A stretch of DNA of 64,000 nucleotides from an uncultured Eubacteriales bacterium (GTDB lineage Bacteria > Bacillota > Clostridia > Oscillospirales > Acutalibacteraceae), in NCBI GenBank assembly GCA_934695425.1, contig CAKUVH010000006.1:19154-83153 (forward strand). The letters are read 5' to 3'. Under the pieces are notes generated by a model. The model saw nothing but the letters and a program-made list of their open reading frames with translations. It did no database searches and had not been told where the DNA came from. This document shows positions 23,721 through 31,737 of the stretch, piece by piece. Position 1 is the first letter of the stretch. Each line of letters opens with the position of its first letter. Both the position numbers and the translations under genes were made by a program.

Positions 23721-26039
23721 TTGAAAAGTATAACTGCAAGCACTAAAGAGAAACTATTAAACTCAGCAAAAAATTATTCTTTAAAATTTTTGTTTATCAA
23801 AATGATGTGTTTCATATCTGCAATTTTGATATCCAGAGGAGAGGTCTTGGGACGATATTATCCGTTCGGATTATCGTTTTCGGCATCAGCGCCTTTAAAA
23901 TTCTTGACGCCTACACTTATCGGCACAGCCGTAGGATATTTATTTCCTTTGCGTTTAGGGTGCGCCATAAGGTACATAGCTACTGTAGTTGCGATCACGG
24001 CTATAAAATGGACTTTAAGTGATATTTCAAAAATAAAAAATCATGTTCTTTACACACCCCTGGTGGTATTTTTTTCATCACTTGTAACGGGAATTTCCAT
24101 GGATTTGGCGTACGGGATTGACAGCCGGGATATTTCTATAAGTATTCTTGAAGCAATCCTTGCAGCGGGAGCGGCGTATTTTTTTGATGTTACTTTTAAG
24201 ATATTATCAAACAAGAAACTTTATTCCTTAAATCAGAAAGAATTTGTATGCGTAGCAATAAGTATGAGCATCGTACTTTGTTCTCTTTCTAAATTATCTG
24301 TGGCGGGAATTTCGCTTGGAAAAATTTTGGCAATTGCAATAATTTTAACGATATCATATATTTTCGGACCGGCAATGGGCACAATTTCAGGGATATGTTC
24401 AGGAATTATATTTAGTTTGCCGTCTTTCGGACAATCCTATATTTCGGGGTCATATGCATTCGGAGGGCTAATCTCGGGGATGTTTTCGGGGCTCGGTAAA
24501 TTTGCGGCATGTTTGGCATTTTTATTTGCAAACACTTTGCTTTCGTTCCAGATAGGAGACGTAACCAAAATGATATCAGGGATTTACGAATCAATACTTG
24601 GAATTTGTTTATTTTTGGTTCTTCCAAAATCATTTTTAAATACGATAAAATTTTCGCTCCCGTCTTTCGGTCAAAAATACGGCTGTATAAATTCAAAAAA
24701 TATATTGTCAAAAAAATTAAAATTTTTCTCGGAATCGCTCGATAATGTTACCAAAATTTTAGATAAAGCCTCAAATAGATTTTCAAAATCTCCAAAACAA
24801 AACCCTACGGAAATGTGCTTAAAAGCGGCGTATTCTCAGTGCAGCTCTTGCGGACTTAATTCTTTTTGCTGGTCCAAAAATTACGAGAGTACATCCGACG
24901 GCATAAAAAGCATATATAATCATGTTGTTTCGGGCGGAAAAAATTCAGCGTTTAAACTTTCTTCGGATTTCCTTGGCAGGTGCAAAAAAACAGATTTATT
25001 AATACATAAAATTTCGGAGGCTTTTTCGAATTTCAATAATTACAAATCAGCCGAACTTAAAATAAATGAATTTAAATCCATAATGTCGAACCAGTTCAGC
25101 GCTGTGGGATCGGTTTTAACAGATTTATCCTCCGAGCTCGAGGATATCGCCGAAACCGACAAAGATATGGAAAACAAAGTTAAGGACATCGCAAATAATA
25201 TGAATTTGAATATATCAAATATAACCTGCCTCACTAATAAGAGCGACAAATTATTTATTGACGCGGAAAGCCAGACTTACATTAAAAAAGAAAATTTAGA
25301 AAAATTCAGGAAAAAAATATCCAAAAACTGTGGTCGAGAAATGGACATGCCGACAATAACGGATTTTGATAATTGTTATAAAATTTCAATATCCGAGAAA
25401 AAGAATTTCAAAGTGGAAATCGGCATAAGCCAGCACGCTTGCAATAACGGGAAACTTTGCGGCGACAGCTGTTGTTATTTTGAGGACAGTAGCGGAAACT
25501 TTAACGTGATAATAAGTGACGGAATGGGAACGGGAGGCTCTGCGGCGGCGGAAGGAGCTGTGGCTTCCGAATTAATGAAAAATTTTATAAAATCCGGGAT
25601 AAGTTTTGCAGGAGCTCTGAGGCTGGTTAATTCGGCGCTTATGCTCAAACCTAAGGATGAATTTTTAACAACGATGGATATCGTATCGTTGGATTTATTC
25701 TCGGGGCAGGCAAAATTTATAAAAGCCGGTTCGCCTTCAACTTTCATATTAAGAGGCGGCAAAGTATTTGATATTAATTTCGAATCGCTACCCATAGGCA
25801 TTTTAAACGAGGTAACATTCTCTCAGGAAATTCACAGCCTGGAGAGCGGCGATACAGTCCTAATGGTTTCGGACGGGGCGACGGATATAGGTTCTGAGTG
25901 GATTCAAAAAATATTGACTTCCGAGAATTACAATTCCGTGCAAGAGCTTTCAAATTTAATAGTAAATTCTGCCGTGGCAATAAGAAAAGACGCTCACGAC
26001 GACGATATAAGCGCCGTAGCATTCAAAATTTCGGAATAA
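23721..26039 (+). CDS. spoIIE: Stage II sporulation protein E (PP2C-type phosphatase)
   Basis: Membrane serine phosphatase that dephosphorylates SpoIIAA to release sigma F and that interacts with FtsZ at the polar septum. 772 aa, slightly shorter than in Bacillus (about 827). TTG start at 23721 with AAGGTGG 9 bases upstream. About ten TM helices in the first 310 residues, a central region with a Cys cluster (CSSCGLNSFCW), then the C-terminal phosphatase with the metal-binding motifs NVIISDGMGTGGSAAAEG and DTVLMVSDGATDIG. A terminator follows at 26044. Confidence 0.95.
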   Translation: MKSITASTKEKLLNSAKNYSLKFLFIKMMCFISAILISRGEVLGRYYPFGLSFSASAPLKFLTPTLIGTAVGYLFPLRLGCAIRYIATVVAITAIKWTLSDISKIKNHVLYTPLVVFFSSLVTGISMDLAYGIDSRDISISILEAILAAGAAYFFDVTFKILSNKKLYSLNQKEFVCVAISMSIVLCSLSKLSVAGISLGKILAIAIILTISYIFGPAMGTISGICSGIIFSLPSFGQSYISGSYAFGGLISGMFSGLGKFAACLAFLFANTLLSFQIGDVTKMISGIYESILGICLFLVLPKSFLNTIKFSLPSFGQKYGCINSKNILSKKLKFFSESLDNVTKILDKASNRFSKSPKQNPTEMCLKAAYSQCSSCGLNSFCWSKNYESTSDGIKSIYNHVVSGGKNSAFKLSSDFLGRCKKTDLLIHKISEAFSNFNNYKSAELKINEFKSIMSNQFSAVGSVLTDLSSELEDIAETDKDMENKVKDIANNMNLNISNITCLTNKSDKLFIDAESQTYIKKENLEKFRKKISKNCGREMDMPTITDFDNCYKISISEKKNFKVEIGISQHACNNGKLCGDSCCYFEDSSGNFNVIISDGMGTGGSAAAEGAVASELMKNFIKSGISFAGALRLVNSALMLKPKDEFLTTMDIVSLDLFSGQAKFIKAGSPSTFILRGGKVFDINFESLPIGILNEVTFSQEIHSLESGDTVLMVSDGATDIGSEWIQKILTSENYNSVQELSNLIVNSAVAIRKDAHDDDISAVAFKISE

Positions 26040-26043
26040 TTTT

Positions 26044-26069
26044 AGCCGAGCTGAAAAATCAGCTTGGCT
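26044..26069 (+). terminator. Intrinsic terminator of spoIIE
   Basis: AGCCGAGCTG / CAGCTTGGCT stem, one G-T wobble, followed by TTGTT, 5 bp after the stop. Confidence 0.75.
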
Positions 26070-26085
26070 TTGTTAATTTAGACTA

Positions 26086-26114
26086 TTGACAAAAATTTAT
26101 TATGCAATTATAAT
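26086..26114 (+). promoter_or_regulatory. Sigma-A promoter of tRNA-Pro
   Basis: TTGACA (26086-26091), 17 bp, TATAAT (26109-26114), ending 12 bp before the tRNA. Confidence 0.85.
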
Positions 26115-26126
26115 TATAATGAAGTT

Positions 26127-26202
26127 CGAGGTGTAGCTCAGATGGTAGAGTGCTTGGTTTGGGACCAAGATGCCGCAGGTTCGAGTCCTGTCACCTCGAC
26201 CA
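26127..26202 (+). tRNA. tRNA-Pro (anticodon TGG)
   Basis: 76 nt cloverleaf: acceptor CGAGGTG / CACCTCG, D arm TAGCTCAGATGGTAGAG, anticodon stem CTTGG / CCAAG with loop TTTGGGA, T arm GGTTCGAGTCC, discriminator A and encoded CCA. Confidence 0.97.
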
Positions 26203-26230
26203 TAATAAAACGTATCTTTTGATACAATTG

Positions 26231-26253
26231 AAAGCCCAGTATTACTAGGCTTT
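26231..26253 (+). terminator. Terminator after tRNA-Pro
   Basis: AAAGCC / GGCTTT with inner AGT/ACT pairing, followed by CTTTATGTTT. Confidence 0.65.
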
Positions 26254-26325
26254 CTTTATGTTTAGATATAAATTTTGTATTCAAATTTTCAGTTTTTTTG
26301 GTTCGTTTAAAAGTTAAATACTAAA

Positions 26326-26358
26326 AAAGTGAAACCTCGTTGCTTGAGGTTTCACTTT
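26326..26358. terminator. Strong hairpin in the gap after tRNA-Pro
   Basis: AAAGTGAAACCTC / GAGGTTTCACTTT, 13-bp perfect stem with a 7-base loop, in the 354-bp gene-free stretch 26203-26556. Apart from the two hairpins I see no gene or att-like repeat of the tRNA end there. Confidence 0.65.
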
Positions 26359-26556
26359 CCTATAAATTTTGCCAAGGGGGTTGCATACTTTCGCACGGTT
26401 AAAATGTACTGATTTTTTATTTGTTTTTATAATATTTGCTTAGCTGTTAAATGTGATCAATTATATATCACTTTTGATACGTTGTTGTTTCGCTACAAGA
26501 TTATAATTGACTATCCGAAATAGGGGAATAAAGGAATACTTGCCACTAAAATAAAC

Positions 26557-26919
26557 CTAGTTTGTGTAATTGTCCTTTCTTATAATCAAACCTACTGCAG
26601 TTTCATAACTACCGAGCTGATTTTGTATTTTTTCTATTTCTTCGTTTGTACAACCGATTAAAATTTTAATTTCAGAATCTCTCTTAATAAAATCAACTGT
26701 AATTGCTACCGCACAGACATCACGATTTTTTCCACTTCCGACATATACATCTATATCCATTCCGTCTGATGAACCCGTATTTTTTAAATATCCATAGTCA
26801 ATTATATAAATGGTTTCAGGAAATTTTGGGTGGCGAGAGCCTTTAGGACGATCTATTACTATTTCTGATTTATCCACAAGCCTTTGCATATATTTCCAAA
26901 ATTTTTCGTTTATTTCCAT
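26557..26919 (-). CDS. Inorganic pyrophosphatase-like protein, short form
   Basis: 120 aa. EIVIDRPKGSRHPKFPETIY and IDYGYLKNTGSSDGMDIDVY match the core of family I soluble pyrophosphatases (the DYGY...DxxDV segment holding metal-binding Asp residues). The full enzyme is about 175 aa, so this is the short, often separately annotated subgroup; catalytic capacity is uncertain. AGGAGG lies ahead of the ATG. Confidence 0.7.
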   Translation of the reverse strand: MEINEKFWKYMQRLVDKSEIVIDRPKGSRHPKFPETIYIIDYGYLKNTGSSDGMDIDVYVGSGKNRDVCAVAITVDFIKRDSEIKILIGCTNEEIEKIQNQLGSYETAVGLIIRKDNYTN

Positions 26920-26997
26920 CTCTATTTGCCTCCTGTTTTATATAACGAAATTTTTTAAAAAGATGTGATCTGCGATCGGCAAAATGCCCGATTTTTT

Positions 26998-27303
26998 TTA
27001 TATCAAACTTTTGTAATTTGTTCTCCCGTTTGCTATGTGATAAATATAAACAACTTCATCAATCAATCTATAAATACAAATATAATCATCACAAATAAGG
27101 ATTCGATAACCTTCTTGCCTCAATGCATCGTCATTAATCAAAGGGCAGGACAACGGAAAAATTTCAAGTTTTTGAATCGCTTTAAGTATTCTATCAAATA
27201 TTTTCTTAGCAGATTTAGGGCCAACTTTCTTTAAGTAATAACTTGATATTTCATCAATTTCTCGCCATGCTGACGGTAAAAATTCAATCTTATATTTCTT
27301 CAT
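26998..27303 (-). CDS. ParE/RelE-superfamily toxin
   Basis: 101 aa. Typical fold markers: MKKYKIEFLPSAWREIDEIS at the start, the helix KSAKKIFDRILKAIQKLEIF, then GYRILICDDYICIYRLI and a terminal VVYIYHIANGR. It overlaps the antitoxin gene upstream by 14 bp, the usual antitoxin-first order of a type II module. Target (gyrase or mRNA) cannot be told from sequence. Confidence 0.85.
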   Translation of the reverse strand: MKKYKIEFLPSAWREIDEISSYYLKKVGPKSAKKIFDRILKAIQKLEIFPLSCPLINDDALRQEGYRILICDDYICIYRLIDEVVYIYHIANGRTNYKSLI

Positions 27304-27559
27304 TAAACTTTGCCTCTAACCTTTGTTTTACTTCATCAAGCGAAACACTTTGTTTCCCCGATAAACGCTCATGTTCCGATATCATAATTTTAGTTTTGAG
27401 CTTTAGCATTTCTTCTAGTTTTTCAAAAGATTCCATACTCATAACAACCAAGTCGCCTTCGCCGTTTTTAGTGATATAAATAGGGTCATCCATTCCATGC
27501 GCTAATTTTGAAATAAGATTATAGTCGTTCCTGAGTGTAGTAGAAGATTTTATTATCAT
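27290..27559 (-). CDS. Phd/YefM-family antitoxin
   Basis: 89 aa from ATG 27559, which has GAGGTG 6 bases upstream; a GTG three codons earlier overlaps that site. The N-terminal DNA-binding part reads SSTTLRNDYNLISKLAHGMD, then PIYITKNGEGDLVVMSMESF, the classic Phd/YefM strand-helix. The C-terminal toxin-binding tail is charged. Pairs with the ParE/RelE toxin. Confidence 0.85.
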   Translation of the reverse strand: MIIKSSTTLRNDYNLISKLAHGMDDPIYITKNGEGDLVVMSMESFEKLEEMLKLKTKIMISEHERLSGKQSVSLDEVKQRLEAKFNEEI

Positions 27560-27722
27560 ATAAATCACCTCGAAATGTATTTTAATACTATTATTATACG
27601 ATAATTCTAAAATAATTTCAATAGTGGTTTTGATCGCGCTGTATTTGTTTGAAGGGAAACATTTTTAGCCGGGAATGCAACAAAAGACATGAAAACCGCG
27701 CCGATTTTTGAATGAAGTATAG

Positions 27723-27767
27723 GACGAAACGTATGACCATTATGCAACATTTTATGAAATAATTTAA
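27723..27767 (+). pseudogene. C-terminal remnant of a barnase-like ribonuclease
   Basis: Fifteen codons reading DETYDHYATFYEII-stop match the end of barnase-family RNases, which carry the catalytic His in a DHYxTF motif. The frame is closed by TAG just upstream, and no longer barnase homology is readable. Its stop lies 12 bp before the barstar gene, the normal place for the toxin. Confidence 0.5.
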
Positions 27768-27779
27768 GGAGATTCTAAT

Positions 27780-28082
27780 ATGAGCGAGAAAAAAATAATA
27801 AAGTTAGATTTGACAGGTTGTAAATATTTAGCTGAAATCCATGACAGAATCAAAGAAGCATTCGATTTTCCGGAATGGTACGGTAAAAACTGGGATGCTT
27901 TTTGGGATTCATTATGGAGTCATATGGAAGCGAGTAGAGTAGAAATCACAGGAGAAAGTAAAATTCCAAAATCGCTGACGGACGATATTAATATTATGAA
28001 TAGACTATTAGATGACATGAAAAGGGAATGCTCTAAATATGAGAATCCCGATGATCACTTTGAATACAAAATAATAGACTAG
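27780..28082 (+). CDS. Barstar-family ribonuclease inhibitor
   Basis: 100 aa. FDFPEWYGKNWDAFWDSLWS is the barstar signature; the Asp and Trp residues bind the RNase active site. AAGGAG lies before ATG 27780. Acts in the cytoplasm against barnase-type RNases. The partner upstream is only a remnant, so this may be an orphan immunity gene protecting against related toxins. Confidence 0.9.
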   Translation: MSEKKIIKLDLTGCKYLAEIHDRIKEAFDFPEWYGKNWDAFWDSLWSHMEASRVEITGESKIPKSLTDDINIMNRLLDDMKRECSKYENPDDHFEYKIID

Positions 28083-28167
28083 CATTTTTAGCCGCTAAAT
28101 AAAAACACAATTTTTTTATTATTTTATATATTTTTGAGCAAAGAATAAAAAATATTTCAAATACCCC

Positions 28168-28196
28168 TTGACAAATAGATTATTTTTGTTTAAAAT
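28168..28196 (+). promoter_or_regulatory. Sigma-A promoter of lipoprotein gene
   Basis: TTGACA (28168-28173), 17 bp, TAAAAT (28191-28196), 63 bp before the start. Confidence 0.8.
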
Positions 28197-28258
28197 TAAC
28201 AAATAGAAACAAAAATGATTTCAAGTTTCTAAATTTATTTGTAAAGGAGTAGATAAAA

Positions 28259-29182
28259 ATGAACAGAAAAGCATTATTAGTAGCATCATCGATTTCAATG
28301 TTTTTACTTGCAGCAGGTTGTTCAAATAACACACAAACACCGGATACCCAATCTTCAACCTCACAGTCAAGCGCTGAAAACCAAGATACCACTTCTTCTG
28401 TAGTAAAAGAAAGCATAACCAGCGACAACAATTCACTATGGAGCGAAGTAACACACAGATCAGCTGAAAACTTTGCCGAAGAAATCGTTGAGACCGTTGG
28501 TACCAAAGATATGAAAGCTTTAAGCGAAATGATTGAATATCCAATCTCAATAAATGTTGACGGCAAGCTTACAACTATTTCAAATAAAGAAGATTTTGCA
28601 GCACTTAAATTCAAGAGTGTTTTTGATGACGAGATGATAGAAACTTTAGATTCTGCGACAACTCTTTTCAGCAACTGGAGAGGATTTATGCTCGGAGAAG
28701 GGAATCACAATATTTGGTTCTCGCCCATGAACATAAGTAATTCAGAATTTAGAATTATCAGCATAGTAGACGGTGATTTTAACGAAGAAATCAGAGTGGT
28801 AAGCAATCACGACACCACCAACTGGTCATCGGACACCCATGATAAAGCGGAACTGTTTGCAACTGAAGTTATAGGATACATAGAGAAAGAAGATATGAAA
28901 TCTATTGGAGAACATATTTCGTATCCTATAGGTATCAAAGTGAAAAATCAACTTAAAACAATAAACAGCAAAGAGGAATTTGACAAACTGAAATTCGAAG
29001 ATGTTTTTGATGTAACATTAAAAAGAGACATTTGTAATTCCAGAAGTTTGTTCAACAACTCCCGCGGATTCATGCTCGGCGACGAAGACAATAATATATG
29101 GTTCGCACCTAAAAAGAACGATGTAACCGCAATGGAAATTTTAGGCATTAACAACAGCGCCACACCCGAAAGCGATGAATAA
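28259..29182 (+). CDS. Lipoprotein with two tandem copies of an uncharacterised domain
   Basis: 307 aa. Signal peptide and lipobox LLAAGC (Cys 21), then a Ser/Thr/Gln-rich linker. Two homologous domains of about 115 residues follow. Each has W-S-x-x-T-H, then A-E-x-F-A, a stretch I-x-Y-P-I-x-I-x-V, I-x-x-K-E-x-F-x-x-L-K-F, and RGFMLG followed by NIWF(S/A)P. It resembles a short NTF2-like or DUF-type fold, but I do not recognise it. AAAGGAG precedes the ATG; a terminator follows. Confidence 0.75.
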   Translation: MNRKALLVASSISMFLLAAGCSNNTQTPDTQSSTSQSSAENQDTTSSVVKESITSDNNSLWSEVTHRSAENFAEEIVETVGTKDMKALSEMIEYPISINVDGKLTTISNKEDFAALKFKSVFDDEMIETLDSATTLFSNWRGFMLGEGNHNIWFSPMNISNSEFRIISIVDGDFNEEIRVVSNHDTTNWSSDTHDKAELFATEVIGYIEKEDMKSIGEHISYPIGIKVKNQLKTINSKEEFDKLKFEDVFDVTLKRDICNSRSLFNNSRGFMLGDEDNNIWFAPKKNDVTAMEILGINNSATPESDE

Positions 29183-29189
29183 AAATTAA

Positions 29190-29211
29190 CCTCCGAACTA
29201 TTGCTCGGAGG
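29190..29211. terminator. Bidirectional terminator
   Basis: CCTCCGA / TCGGAGG stem; CTTTTTATTTT follows on plus and TTAATTTTTATT on minus. It ends both the lipoprotein gene and double-glycine cluster 2. Confidence 0.85.
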
Positions 29212-29220
29212 CTTTTTATT

Positions 29221-29400
29221 TTAAATTAGAGCTATAAATATACCTATCCAAGCTCTTTCGTAATCTTCGGCTTCTTTTTTTGTATCGAATTTTTTATCTT
29301 TAAGAAACTCTAAACCGGATTGCCATTTTCCGTCTGTGGTTTCAAAGACTTCACCGCCGGATATTTTGCTTAATTCTTCACTGGTTAATTCTCTGTTCAT
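29221..29400 (-). CDS. Double-glycine-leader mini-protein, cluster 2 (59 aa)
   Basis: MNRELTSEELSKISGG leader, then ETTDGKWQSGLEF and KKFDTKKEAEDYERAW, the KW...EA..Y module shared by most of cluster 2, and a hydrophobic end. The ribosome binding site is weak (AGAAAG). Last gene of its unit before the terminator. Function unknown. Confidence 0.7.
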   Translation of the reverse strand: MNRELTSEELSKISGGEVFETTDGKWQSGLEFLKDKKFDTKKEAEDYERAWIGIFIALI

Positions 29401-29415
29401 TTTTAATTTTCTTTC

Positions 29416-29664
29416 TTAGCAATACTTTTTCAATGCGCAGAACTGTTTGGAGCAATGGAACGGACAAAATTTACTATTCCAATGTGTTTCCATAACCCTT
29501 TTCCATTGTTCTGCTTTTCTTTTTGTGGCAAAAACTCCCGTAAGCGTACGAAAATTCAATTCTATACTTACTCGCCAATTTCCGTCTTCGGTTTCGGTAA
29601 TCGAGCCGGTAATCATCCCGCCGGCTATTTTGTTTAACTCCACACCGTTTAATTCCTTTTTCAT
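29416..29664 (-). CDS. Double-glycine-leader mini-protein, cluster 2 (82 aa)
   Basis: Leader MKKELNGVELNKIAGG. The core has EDGNWRVSIELNF then FATKRKAEQWKRVMETHW, the same strand-plus-helix module, and a Cys-rich end (FCPFHC, FCALKKYC) that could bind metal or form disulfides after export. GGAGG lies before the ATG. Confidence 0.75.
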   Translation of the reverse strand: MKKELNGVELNKIAGGMITGSITETEDGNWRVSIELNFRTLTGVFATKRKAEQWKRVMETHWNSKFCPFHCSKQFCALKKYC

Positions 29665-29717
29665 AACTTTTCTCCTCCGGATTTATTTATACTCAACTAT
29701 TTGGACTTGATTTCGCT

Positions 29718-29987
29718 CTACCCCAAAGCTTTTTCATAGCACCAATCAAAGCCGTCTTTCACCTTTACGCAGCCTTTGCGTCCAACCAGGTACGCTATAA
29801 GAAACGCTTTTTCAAATTTTGTAAAATGATGCTTACGCTTTTTGTTGCCTACATGGTGAATACATGCATCTTCAACTATACTTACCTGCTCAGATATAGT
29901 CATGTCGTCAAATCTCTTCTCAAACTTCGAACATTTTTTACCGCCGGAAATTTTGCTGAGTTCTAAATCGTTTAATTCTTTTTTCAT
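29718..29987 (-). CDS. Double-glycine-leader mini-protein, cluster 2, duplicated copy A (89 aa)
   Basis: Leader MKKELNDLELSKISGG. The core is different from the KW module: Lys/His-rich helices (DDMTISEQVSIVEDACIHHV, GNKKRKHHFTKFEKAFLIAY) with a C-terminal WCYEKALG. It is almost identical at DNA level, including the upstream spacer, to the next gene. GGAGG ribosome binding site. Confidence 0.75.
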   Translation of the reverse strand: MKKELNDLELSKISGGKKCSKFEKRFDDMTISEQVSIVEDACIHHVGNKKRKHHFTKFEKAFLIAYLVGRKGCVKVKDGFDWCYEKALG

Positions 29988-30040
29988 AATTCTTCTCCTC
30001 CGGATTCATTTATACTCAACTATTTGGACTTGATTTCGCT

Positions 30041-30310
30041 CTACCCCAAAGCTTTTTCATAGCACCAATCAAAGCCGTCTTTCACCTTTACGCAGCCTTT
30101 GCGTCCAACCAGGTACGCTATAAGAAACGCTTTTTCAAATTTTGTAAAATGATGCTTACGCTTTTTGTTGCCTACATGGTGAATACATGCATCTTCAACT
30201 ATACTTACCTGCTCAGATATAGTCATGTCGTCAAATCTCTTCTCAAACTTCGAACATTTTTTACCGCCGAAAACTTTGCTGAGTTCCAAAGCATTTAATT
30301 CTTTTTTCAT
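30041..30310 (-). CDS. Double-glycine-leader mini-protein, cluster 2, duplicated copy B (89 aa)
   Basis: The core after GG is identical to copy A; the leader differs (NALELSKVFGG instead of NDLELSKISGG). The 323-bp repeat unit includes the intergenic region, so the duplication is recent. It is the first gene behind the promoter at 30353-30381. Confidence 0.75.
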   Translation of the reverse strand: MKKELNALELSKVFGGKKCSKFEKRFDDMTISEQVSIVEDACIHHVGNKKRKHHFTKFEKAFLIAYLVGRKGCVKVKDGFDWCYEKALG

Positions 30311-30352
30311 AATTCTTCTCCTCCGTGTTATCTGTTTGTAAAGTATATGTTA

Positions 30353-30381
30353 ATTATACAATATATTTTGGTATTTGTCAA
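30353..30381 (-). promoter_or_regulatory. Sigma-A promoter, cluster 2
   Basis: Minus-strand TTGACA (30376-30381), 17 bp, TATAAT (30353-30358). Drives 30310 down to 29221. Confidence 0.85.
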
Positions 30382-30411
30382 CTGTTTAGGACCATATTTT
30401 TTAAAAAATTA

Positions 30412-30433
30412 CCCCCGAGATATTACTCGGAGG
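30412..30433. terminator. Terminator inside cluster 2
   Basis: CCCCCGAG / CTCGGAGG stem with one mismatch; T runs on both sides (ATTTTTTATTTT on plus, AATTTTTTAAA on minus). Ends the 32303-30445 unit. Confidence 0.75.
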
Positions 30434-30444
30434 ATTTTTTATTT

Positions 30445-30828
30445 TTACTTTTTTGTGAGGGGTTCATCAGGCCCGTTTATATATTCATACAGATATTTAA
30501 AAGCATCCATTTCGGTGTCAAATTTTTGACCAAATTCACATATAACCCATTTTCCATCCTTGGTTTCGACGATTGCTCCTTTTCCGCCTGCTACTTCGGC
30601 CAATCTCGGAGTAATTTCCTCAAAATCCAAATCATTCAATAGCTTTCTTTCGAGCTCGTGATTTCCTGCTGCTCGTGCGATTGCGATTGAATCTAAGTAT
30701 TCTTTGGCTTCTTTTTCAGTGGAAAACTTTTTCGAAAAGGGATAAATTCTCCATTTGCCGTCGGATGTTAATTGAATTCTGCCGCCGGATACATCATTTA
30801 GTTCCGAATTATTCATTTTATTTTCCAT
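30445..30828 (-). CDS. Fused double mini-protein with two double-glycine sites, cluster 2 (127 aa)
   Basis: First leader NNSELNDVSGG, then a KW...EA..Y module (SDGKWRIYPF, TEKEAKEYLDSI). It is followed by a second leader-like segment LNDLDFEEITPRLAEVAGG and a second module (KDGKWVICEFGQKFDTEMDA). It looks like two family members fused in frame. Whether the inner GG is cut is unknown. The ribosome binding site is modest (GGAGAAAAA). Confidence 0.75.
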   Translation of the reverse strand: MENKMNNSELNDVSGGRIQLTSDGKWRIYPFSKKFSTEKEAKEYLDSIAIARAAGNHELERKLLNDLDFEEITPRLAEVAGGKGAIVETKDGKWVICEFGQKFDTEMDAFKYLYEYINGPDEPLTKK

Positions 30829-30843
30829 ATTTATTTTTCTCCT

Positions 30844-31293
30844 TTACTTATGTTTCTTGCCTGTAGCTTTCCCAAAGTAAAATTTAAATTTATTCTTAAC
30901 ACCTGAACCGAATTTATGCACACCGAGAACGGCTTTGAGCGCTCCTCTCTTGAACTTAGAATAATGCTTCACCTTGCCGGACTCTTGGCTTTCCATTATT
31001 TCCATCATATCTACCTGGTCGTCTAAGCTCATATTTCCTCCGCCTGCGCCGCCGGTTACTTTATCTAATTCCGGAGTGATTTCTTCTATATGCAAATCGT
31101 CAAGCAGCTTCTTTTGGAGCTCATAATTCTTTTGTGATGCTGCTTTTACAATTGAACTTACGTATTCTTCGGCCTCTTTTTCCGAGGAAAATCTTCTCGG
31201 GTACGGATAAATCATCCACTTACCGTCGGGTGCTTGTTGGACTCTGCCGCCTGTTACCTCATTTAATTCTGAATTATTCATTTTATTTTCCAT
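30844..31293 (-). CDS. Fused double mini-protein with two double-glycine sites, cluster 2 (149 aa)
   Basis: First half: leader NNSELNEVTGG and module PDGKWMIYPYPRRFSSEKEA. Second half: leader-like LLDDLHIEEITPELDKVTGG followed by a core related to the 89-aa duplicated genes (DDQVDMMEIMESQESGKVKH, YSKFKRGALKAVLG). It thus joins both core types found in the cluster. A Lys-rich end (GKATGKKHK). Confidence 0.75.
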   Translation of the reverse strand: MENKMNNSELNEVTGGRVQQAPDGKWMIYPYPRRFSSEKEAEEYVSSIVKAASQKNYELQKKLLDDLHIEEITPELDKVTGGAGGGNMSLDDQVDMMEIMESQESGKVKHYSKFKRGALKAVLGVHKFGSGVKNKFKFYFGKATGKKHK

Positions 31294-31295
31294 AA

Positions 31296-31508
31296 TTAAT
31301 CCTCTCCTTTGTCATTTTCTTGGGAACCGGAGTAAACAGGTTGTATAAGCATTTTTTTGAAATCCTTTTCATATTTCTTTGCGTCTTTTTTATTGTCAAA
31401 TTCTTCGGCTGGATCCCAACTGGTGTGCCATTTTCCTGTCAGTTTATTCTTAAAAACTTTTCCGCCTGCTACTTCATCTAATTCTGTTTCTTTTAATTCT
31501 TTTTCCAT
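31296..31508 (-). CDS. Double-glycine-leader mini-protein, cluster 2, tandem copy (70 aa)
   Basis: Leader MEKELKETELDEVAGG; core KVFKNKLTGKWHTSWDPAEE then NKKDAKKYEKDFKKM. It starts 2 bp after the stop of its near-identical upstream neighbour (differences: L/T in KNKLTG, V/L and G/A near the end). AGGAG site inside the end of the neighbour, so coupled translation is likely. Confidence 0.75.
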   Translation of the reverse strand: MEKELKETELDEVAGGKVFKNKLTGKWHTSWDPAEEFDNKKDAKKYEKDFKKMLIQPVYSGSQENDKGED

Positions 31509-31510
31509 AA

Positions 31511-31723
31511 TTAATCCTCTCCTTTGTCATTTTCTTGGGAAGCAGAGTAAAGAGGTTGTATAAGCATTTTTTTGAAATCCTTTTCATATTTCTTTGCGTC
31601 TTTTTTATTGTCAAATTCTTCGGCTGGATCCCAACTGGTATGCCATTTTCCCGTCGTTTTATTCTTAAAAACTTTTCCGCCTGCTACTTCATCTAATTCT
31701 GTTTCTTTTAATTCTTTTTCCAT
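31511..31723 (-). CDS. Double-glycine-leader mini-protein, cluster 2, tandem copy (70 aa)
   Basis: Near-identical to the 31296 gene: leader ending LDEVAGG, core KNKTTGKWHTSWDPAEE. The unit repeats every 215 bp. Strong GGAG site. No enzymatic motif. Confidence 0.75.
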   Translation of the reverse strand: MEKELKETELDEVAGGKVFKNKTTGKWHTSWDPAEEFDNKKDAKKYEKDFKKMLIQPLYSASQENDKGED

Positions 31724-31737
31724 GTTAATTCTCTCCT

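Noticed and set aside
26127..26556. Attachment site at tRNA-Pro
   Set aside because: No second copy of the tRNA 3' end and no integrase seen in the window.
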